From Paenibacillus profundus (GTDB lineage: Bacteria > Bacillota > Bacilli > Paenibacillales > Paenibacillaceae), in NCBI RefSeq assembly GCF_021369635.1, contig NZ_JAJNBZ010000009.1:112935-176934 (forward strand): 64,000 nucleotides of DNA, written 5' to 3'. The notes beneath the pieces were generated by a model, which made no database searches, was not told where the DNA came from, and saw nothing but the letters and a program-made list of their open reading frames with translations. Positions 59,734-64,000 of this stretch are shown here, piece after piece (position 1 is the stretch's first letter; every line of letters starts with the position of its first letter). A program made the translations under genes and the position numbers.

Positions 59734-60155
59734 GTATATAATCTCCTTCGAGTTGAAAGTATAATTATGCAGACCCCGTATACTTTAATACAAACCTATA
59801 TAAAAACCAAGGATTTGGACCATGATCAAAAATGGTAAATATATGAATACACCTAGCTGCGAGCGAACGAATCGAAAGAACGTTCTATAATATTTATCAC
59901 ATTTTTTTCGCTATACATTGTGAATGTTATTATTTTCACAAATTAGACAAATGATAGCGTTTGCGCGAGGTTGTCGTGGCTAAAGAAACGAATATAATAA
60001 AAGTATGTTCGGTTGATGCAATGAACAATGTCATACAACGAGCACAGGACGCAATATTTTTTAGTTTAGTAAGTGAAGGTATTCACATTCACATGGATTA
60101 TTATTTTTCACCTTTTCAATACAATTCTGATTTGAACATAAGGGAGGAACTTACT
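59734..60155. other. Intergenic regulatory stretch upstream of the NADH-oxidase-type gene
   Basis: No gene is supported; an upstream extension of the oxidoreductase frame to 59961 has no ribosome site and no homologous look. It is AT-rich and carries TTGTGAA/TTCACAA half sites. Confidence 0.6.
59918..59941 (+). promoter_or_regulatory. TTGTGAA/TTCACAA palindrome (Rex-like, long spacer)
   Basis: ttgtgaa (59918-59924) and ttcacaa (59935-59941) form a perfect 7-bp inverted repeat with a 10-base spacer; classical Rex sites have a shorter spacer. Another TCACA lies at 59897. The downstream gene is an NADH-oxidase-type enzyme, a usual Rex target. Binding is inference. Confidence 0.45.
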
Positions 60156-61493
60156 ATGAAAGTTGCAGTCATCGGTTGTACACATGCAGGCACCGCCGCT
60201 ATCGTCCAAACGGCCAAGCGTTACCCTGAAGCTCAAATTACCGTATATGAACGAAACGACAATATCTCCTTCTTGTCCTGCGGCATCGCCTTATATGTGG
60301 GCGGCGTCGTGAAAGACCCGCAAGGACTGTTCTATTCTTCGCCGAATCAGCTTGCCGACCTTGGAGTCGTCACGAAGATGCGCCACGATGTGCTTGATGC
60401 AGACACAGCCAATAAGACGCTCCGCGTACGCAATCTGGAGACGGGAGAAGAGCTTGAGGATACATTCGATAAGTTGATTATTACGACGGGTTCATGGCCG
60501 GTTGTGCCGCCGTTCGAAGGTATCGACCTTGACAATATTATGCTCTGCAAAAATTATAATCATTCCAATGCCATTATTGAAAAAGCTCAGGATGCCCGCC
60601 GTGTCGTCGTCATTGGTGCAGGTTATATCGGCATCGAGCTTGTTGAAGCGTTCGAGGAGAACGGTAAAGAAGTGACGCTTATCGACATGAGCGATCAGGT
60701 GATGTCGAAATACTTGGATGCTGAATTTACGGCTCCCGTAGAAGAGACATTGCGGGCAAAAGGCGTGCGGCTGGCGCTTGGAGAAACGGTAGCTCGATTT
60801 GAAGGAACCGACGGGCGCGTCTCGAAGGTGGTTACCAATCAGGGCGAGTATGAAACGGAACTCGTGATTCTCTGCATCGGCTTCAAGCCGAGCACGGAGC
60901 TGTTCCGCGGCCAGCTTGACATGCTGGATAATGGAGCCATCGTAGTCGATGAATATATGCGCACGAGCCAGCCTGATGTATTTGCCGCAGGGGACTGCTG
61001 TGCCGTACAGTACAATCCGACGGGTCAAGCCGCGTACATTCCACTGGCGACGAATGCCGTCCGCATGGGCACGATTGCCGCATGCAACCTGGTGGAGCCG
61101 CGTATCCGCTCGCTTGGCACGCAAGGGACGTCTGGGATTAAGATTTATGATCATCACATCGCTTCTACAGGCTTAACGGAGCAAGCGGCACTTGCTGCCG
61201 GAATGAATGTGAAAGTGAGCACAATAACAGACAGCTACCGGCCCGAGTTCATGCCGACTCATGAGGAAGTCATGCTCAAAGTGGTGTGCGAAGCGGATGG
61301 CGAACGCATCGTCGGCGCGCAGCTGGCATCGAAAATCGACTTGACGGCTGCCGTCAATACGCTGTCACTCTGCATTCAGAACAAGATGACGATGGATGGG
61401 CTGGCAGTTGTCGACTTCTTCTTCCAGCCTCATTTCAATAAGCCGTGGAACTTCTTGAACACGGTCGGGCTGCAGACGCTGGCACGAGTATAA
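60156..61493 (+). CDS. FAD-dependent NADH oxidase / CoA-disulfide reductase family
   Basis: A 445-residue flavoprotein. 'MKVAVIGCTHAGTAAIVQTA' is the FAD Rossmann motif, 'NDNISFLSCGIALYVGGVV' carries the redox-active Cys at about residue 42, 'RVVVIGAGYIGIELVEAFEE' is the NAD-binding motif, 'VFAAGDCCAVQY' the second FAD site, and the C-terminal domain follows. Single Cys and length fit water-forming NADH oxidase (Nox) or CoA-disulfide reductase. Nox is slightly favoured. Start at 60156 fits AGGGAGG at 60141-60147. Confidence 0.9.
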   Translation: MKVAVIGCTHAGTAAIVQTAKRYPEAQITVYERNDNISFLSCGIALYVGGVVKDPQGLFYSSPNQLADLGVVTKMRHDVLDADTANKTLRVRNLETGEELEDTFDKLIITTGSWPVVPPFEGIDLDNIMLCKNYNHSNAIIEKAQDARRVVVIGAGYIGIELVEAFEENGKEVTLIDMSDQVMSKYLDAEFTAPVEETLRAKGVRLALGETVARFEGTDGRVSKVVTNQGEYETELVILCIGFKPSTELFRGQLDMLDNGAIVVDEYMRTSQPDVFAAGDCCAVQYNPTGQAAYIPLATNAVRMGTIAACNLVEPRIRSLGTQGTSGIKIYDHHIASTGLTEQAALAAGMNVKVSTITDSYRPEFMPTHEEVMLKVVCEADGERIVGAQLASKIDLTAAVNTLSLCIQNKMTMDGLAVVDFFFQPHFNKPWNFLNTVGLQTLARV

Positions 61494-61695
61494 AGGGCTG
61501 TTGTCAGGCGAACCGCAACCTGATTAATGTATATACCATCTATACGCAACCGTCAATGTCGCATTCCATGTGATATTGGCGGTTGTTGACTTCTAAGAAG
61601 ACAATCCCTGATACTTAATAGAGGTCACATATATAACGAAACGCAGGAGGAGGGAACATACTCCTTCATACATACGATAGTCGGGAGTGAGCAAG

Positions 61696-61835
61696 ATGTA
61701 CGTCGTTGAATTAACCTCTACGAAGCCGATGACAGAAGTGGATGTGCATTTGGATGGGCACCGATCTTCCTGAACGAACAATATGCGCAAAACAAGTTCA
61801 TTATTTCCGGAACTATAGATGCAAGCGCCGTCTAA
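61696..61835 (+). pseudogene. YciI-family relic with frameshift
   Basis: The frame from ATG 61696 reads 'MYVVELTSTKPMTEVDVHLD' then 'GHRSS' and hits a stop at 61771. One base is missing: in the shifted frame the sequence continues 'FLNEQYAQNKFIISG' as in YciI proteins ('V-E-L-T-x-T-K-P-x', 'H-R-x-F-L', 'F-x-x-S-G'), then ends early at 61833. About half of a normal YciI (near 95 residues) remains. Confidence 0.7.
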
Positions 61836-61850
61836 TGACGACGCTTTTTC
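61824..61850 (+). terminator. Terminator after YciI relic
   Basis: agcgccgtc (61824-61832) with gacgacgct (61837-61845), loop taat, T-run. Confidence 0.8.
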
Positions 61851-61969
61851 TTTTTATATAAGGTTAATTCTTAGCATTAACGAAAAAGAGTTACAACTCA
61901 TAGCATCATAGAGTAGTAAACTCATTTTGTATCAACTTCATTAAAGCCCAAGCGATCTCGGAAAGTGGT

Positions 61970-62053
61970 GGTATTATCCCCTCCAAGTTCACTCTTGTTC
62001 CTCATGATAGCACAAGGTTTTTTTTTGAGTGTCTACTTAAAGGGGATAATACC
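61970..62053. repeat. 13-bp perfect inverted repeat flanking 58 bases
   Basis: ggtattatcccct (61970-61982) and aggggataatacc (62041-62053). Possibly a small MITE-like element or a leader hairpin of the ECF sigma gene. Between them is 'aaggtttttttttgagtg'. No ORF. Confidence 0.75.
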
Positions 62054-62185
62054 ATAATGAAATTTTGGCGGTTTTTTCCAATTGGAGATGAGTAAAGCTA
62101 CTATAATTCGCCACAATAAAAAGATAGTGTCACAAAATCGCATTTTGAGATTGTTATATAGGTATACGAGAAAGGAGGTGATCTC

Positions 62186-62779
62186 TTGCAGCCTACCATC
62201 CCCGGGGAAGCGGAAGGAAAAAGGAATGCAATTGAAGCGGTTGTAGAACAGGTCCAAGCAGGAGACACACAGACATACCAAGCGATCATTATCCAGTTTG
62301 AACGGCAAATGTATACTTACTGCTACTATATTCTGAAGGATCATACGGAGACGGAAGATGCCGTTCAGGAGATCTTTATTCGCGCCTATGAAAATCTTCA
62401 TCAGTATAGCAGACAAGTATCCTTCTCTGCTTGGCTGTATAAGATAGCCTACCATCATTTGATTAATATAAAGAAAAAGCAGAGCCGCTGGCTCAAGCTG
62501 ATCGAACATTATAAAGAGCAGCAGCCTGCGCTGCAAATCTCACGCCACGAGTCAGTGGTCTATGAGCTTTTGACTTATCTTACAACGGAAGAGCGGCATA
62601 TTTTACTCCTTAAGGCGGTAGAACAGTACACCTTTGAGGAAATAAGCGAAATTATGGGCCTCAAGCCCGCCACAATACGGAAAAAATATGAACGATTGCG
62701 TCGAAAACTGATGGAACGTACAAGCCAAAAAGGAGAGATGGCACATGGGACATTGGCCGAAACAAACGGAATTCGCTGA
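62186..62779 (+). CDS. ECF-type RNA polymerase sigma factor
   Basis: A 197-residue sigma factor. Region 2 at about 30-105 ('TYCYYILKDHTETEDAVQEI', 'FIRAYENLHQYSRQVSFSAW', 'LYKIAYHHLINIKKKQSRWL') and region 4 at about 130-185 ('LTTEERHILLLKAVEQYTFE', 'EISEIMGLKPATIRKKYERL', 'RRKLMERTS'). TTG at 62186 is preceded by a perfect AAAGGAGGTGA. The following gene overlaps its end by 35 bases and encodes a membrane anti-sigma factor. Confidence 0.92.
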   Translation: MQPTIPGEAEGKRNAIEAVVEQVQAGDTQTYQAIIIQFERQMYTYCYYILKDHTETEDAVQEIFIRAYENLHQYSRQVSFSAWLYKIAYHHLINIKKKQSRWLKLIEHYKEQQPALQISRHESVVYELLTYLTTEERHILLLKAVEQYTFEEISEIMGLKPATIRKKYERLRRKLMERTSQKGEMAHGTLAETNGIR

Positions 62780-63917
62780 AATGGATGCAATAGAACAAAT
62801 GATTCGTGAATCGTCATTACCAAACAAAAGCAGGAGTGATCAAATTATGAATAAAATTGGAGAGAGTGAACTGACAAGAAGATCTTCGAAACGAAAACCA
62901 AATATAATGAGAAGAACCGTCTTGGTCGCATCTGTCGCAGCAATACTAGGTGGAGGTGTGATTGGTACGGGATTTGTATCGCCGGCAATGGCTGCAACAT
63001 TACAAAATATTCCAATGTTTGGCGATCTTTTTAAAGGATTAAGCAAAGAAGCTCTGGATACTGCCATTAACCAGGGAATCGTATCTGATCCCAACCTGAG
63101 TGTAACCCATGATGGAGTAACGCTGAAGTTAGCTAGTTTGCTCTACGATGGAACCCGTTTATCCTTCGTGTTGGAGCGTGAAGGGGCAGATTTGCCGCCA
63201 ACTGCTGCTTATTCATATCTATCTGAAGAGGGGTTCAAGGGCGAAATTATCGATTCTGACTTTGAGAAACAACCGATTCATCTTAAAGGGTATATTAAAA
63301 GGCCAACCATTCTTGTTAACGGACAAGAAATTGAATATGACAGCGGCAGCTTCGGGGATTATTCTGTAGAGGACGATGTTGCTTATAAAGTTGAATTGAC
63401 ACATGGCTTGAAATTGCCTGACCAATTCGAGCTCACGATTCAGGCGGATGTCACACAGGTGAATGAAACCTTTGAATTCAAAACTCCCGTGAAGATAGAG
63501 AATAACTCGCTTGTGTTGAAGCCGGAGGTCTCCAAATCGGACGGACAGTTCAGTTATACCGTCAAGGAACTGGTTAGTTCGCCAGTGTCTACCCGTCTCG
63601 TTCTGGACAGTAAGGGCCCGGTTCCAAAATCTCCGGAGCAAACGGGCGATTACAGCGCCAGCATGGTCTATTATGAGCTTGTGGACGACAAAGGAAATGT
63701 CCTGCAACCAGATGGGGTCGAGTACTTCTGGAGCGAACCCAAAACAGAATATCACATTGATAAGCTGTATTCCCCTTTTGACGGCAATACGAAATCGATC
63801 ACGATCAAGCCGTTTACACTTACTGTGAAGACCAAGGATTGGAAGGTTGTCGGCGGCAATGACAAGAATAGAACATATCTGAAAGATCTGGAAGTGACCA
63901 TTCCTATAAAAAAATAG
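62745..63917 (+). CDS. Membrane anti-sigma factor, DUF4179-type
   Basis: A 390-residue protein. A cytoplasmic N-terminus of about 55 residues, with 'MDAIEQMIRESSLPNKSRSD' as the sigma-binding part, one membrane span ('TVLVASVAAILGGGVIGTGF', about 60-78) and an extracellular beta-rich domain: 'IPMFGDLFKGLSKEALDTAI' and 'VTHDGVTLKLASLLYDGTRL' follow the DUF4179 pattern, with a DUF5643-like C-terminal part ('VKELVSSPVSTRLVLDSKG', 'YYELVDDKGNVLQPDGVEYF'). It holds the sigma factor until an extracytoplasmic signal arrives. ATG at 62745 lies inside the sigma gene with GGAGAG upstream. Confidence 0.87.
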   Translation: MGHWPKQTEFAEMDAIEQMIRESSLPNKSRSDQIMNKIGESELTRRSSKRKPNIMRRTVLVASVAAILGGGVIGTGFVSPAMAATLQNIPMFGDLFKGLSKEALDTAINQGIVSDPNLSVTHDGVTLKLASLLYDGTRLSFVLEREGADLPPTAAYSYLSEEGFKGEIIDSDFEKQPIHLKGYIKRPTILVNGQEIEYDSGSFGDYSVEDDVAYKVELTHGLKLPDQFELTIQADVTQVNETFEFKTPVKIENNSLVLKPEVSKSDGQFSYTVKELVSSPVSTRLVLDSKGPVPKSPEQTGDYSASMVYYELVDDKGNVLQPDGVEYFWSEPKTEYHIDKLYSPFDGNTKSITIKPFTLTVKTKDWKVVGGNDKNRTYLKDLEVTIPIKK

Positions 63918-63931
63918 AAAAAAAATAGAGA

Positions 63932-64000
63932 GGCTGTTCCAAAAGTGAACTGCACCCCGTCAAGTAGACAGTACAAAAAATAAAAATCAATTAAGCGGCT
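63932..64000. mobile_element. Possible insertion-sequence end at the right edge
   Basis: The last bases begin with 'gaggctgttccaaaagtgaa' and contain 'tgcaccccgtcaagtagaca', a type of sequence that closes IS3-family elements in related bacteria (from memory). No transposase is in the window. Interpretation is weak because the element, if real, is cut by the edge. Confidence 0.3.

Noticed and set aside
59961..60155. N-terminal extension of the oxidoreductase from 59961
   Set aside because: The extension has no ribosome site and does not resemble the family, while Met 60156 begins exactly at the FAD-binding strand with AGGGAGG upstream.

Overview
The window looks like a chromosomal segment of a Gram-positive, spore-former-type Firmicute, most likely Paenibacillus or a close relative. 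The reasons are strong AGGAGG-type ribosome sites, many TTG and GTG starts, moderately high GC in core genes with AT-rich accessory stretches, and gene families common in Paenibacillus: tandem erythromycin-esterase-like secreted proteins, CotH, CcdC, KtrB/TrkH, a YdjI-like SPFH operon and an ECF sigma factor with a DUF4179-type anti-sigma factor. Genus assignment is inference.

Positions 1-12,400 carry a compact, co-oriented, GC-rich operon that I read as the core of a contractile injection (type VI-like) system. It holds the end of a sheath-like protein, an Hcp-like tube protein, a J-domain protein, two FHA proteins, an intact PP2C phosphatase, a degenerate PP2C fused to a membrane anchor and TPRs, two unrecognised conserved proteins, an Hsp70/actin-like ATPase, and a protein with baseplate-like features. 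The signalling parts (FHA, PP2C) resemble in kind the threonine-phosphorylation switch of some Gram-negative type VI systems. The J-domain/Hsp70 pair is unusual and may do remodelling work.

Positions 12,400-23,700 are the payload end: an EagR/DcrB-like candidate adaptor, a VgrG spike, a pentapeptide-repeat protein, a DUF4280 PAAR-like tip with a glycine-rich hydrophobic C-terminus followed by a small membrane protein, a DUF4176 protein, and a second VgrG fused to a polymorphic-toxin C-terminus with its presumed immunity gene. Behind it lies an orphan toxin tip preceded by a 410-bp near-identical copy of the VgrG linker, another candidate immunity gene, relics, and a DUF2185/Imm33-like gene. 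Related stem-loop terminators follow three of the immunity genes. This has the architecture of a toxin-tip replacement locus.

Positions 23,900-30,100 hold a YdjI/YdjH-like SPFH and zinc-ribbon operon and two divergently placed secreted erythromycin-esterase-family paralogues. Positions 30,300-41,600 hold an AzgA-type purine permease, a YjeM-like permease with a large internal deletion, an MraY C-terminal relic, a DUF2087 regulator with a GIY-YIG protein, an S9 peptidase, a TetR/MFS pair and HrpB. At 42.0-42.55 kb there is a non-coding array of 60-62 bp tandem units of three types.

Positions 42,600-49,800 hold a secreted phosphoesterase lipoprotein, a VTC-DUF4956-CotH operon, CcdC, and a radical SAM/SPASM enzyme followed by a 27-residue peptide gene that looks like a minimal RiPP locus. 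Positions 50,300-63,900 hold a Rieske oxygenase, a second nucleobase permease, KtrB, EamA, TPR, Fsr-like, YjiH and NADH-oxidase-type genes, a YciI relic, and the ECF sigma/anti-sigma pair. The right edge shows what may be an insertion-sequence end. All assignments come from reading the sequence; no database search was run.
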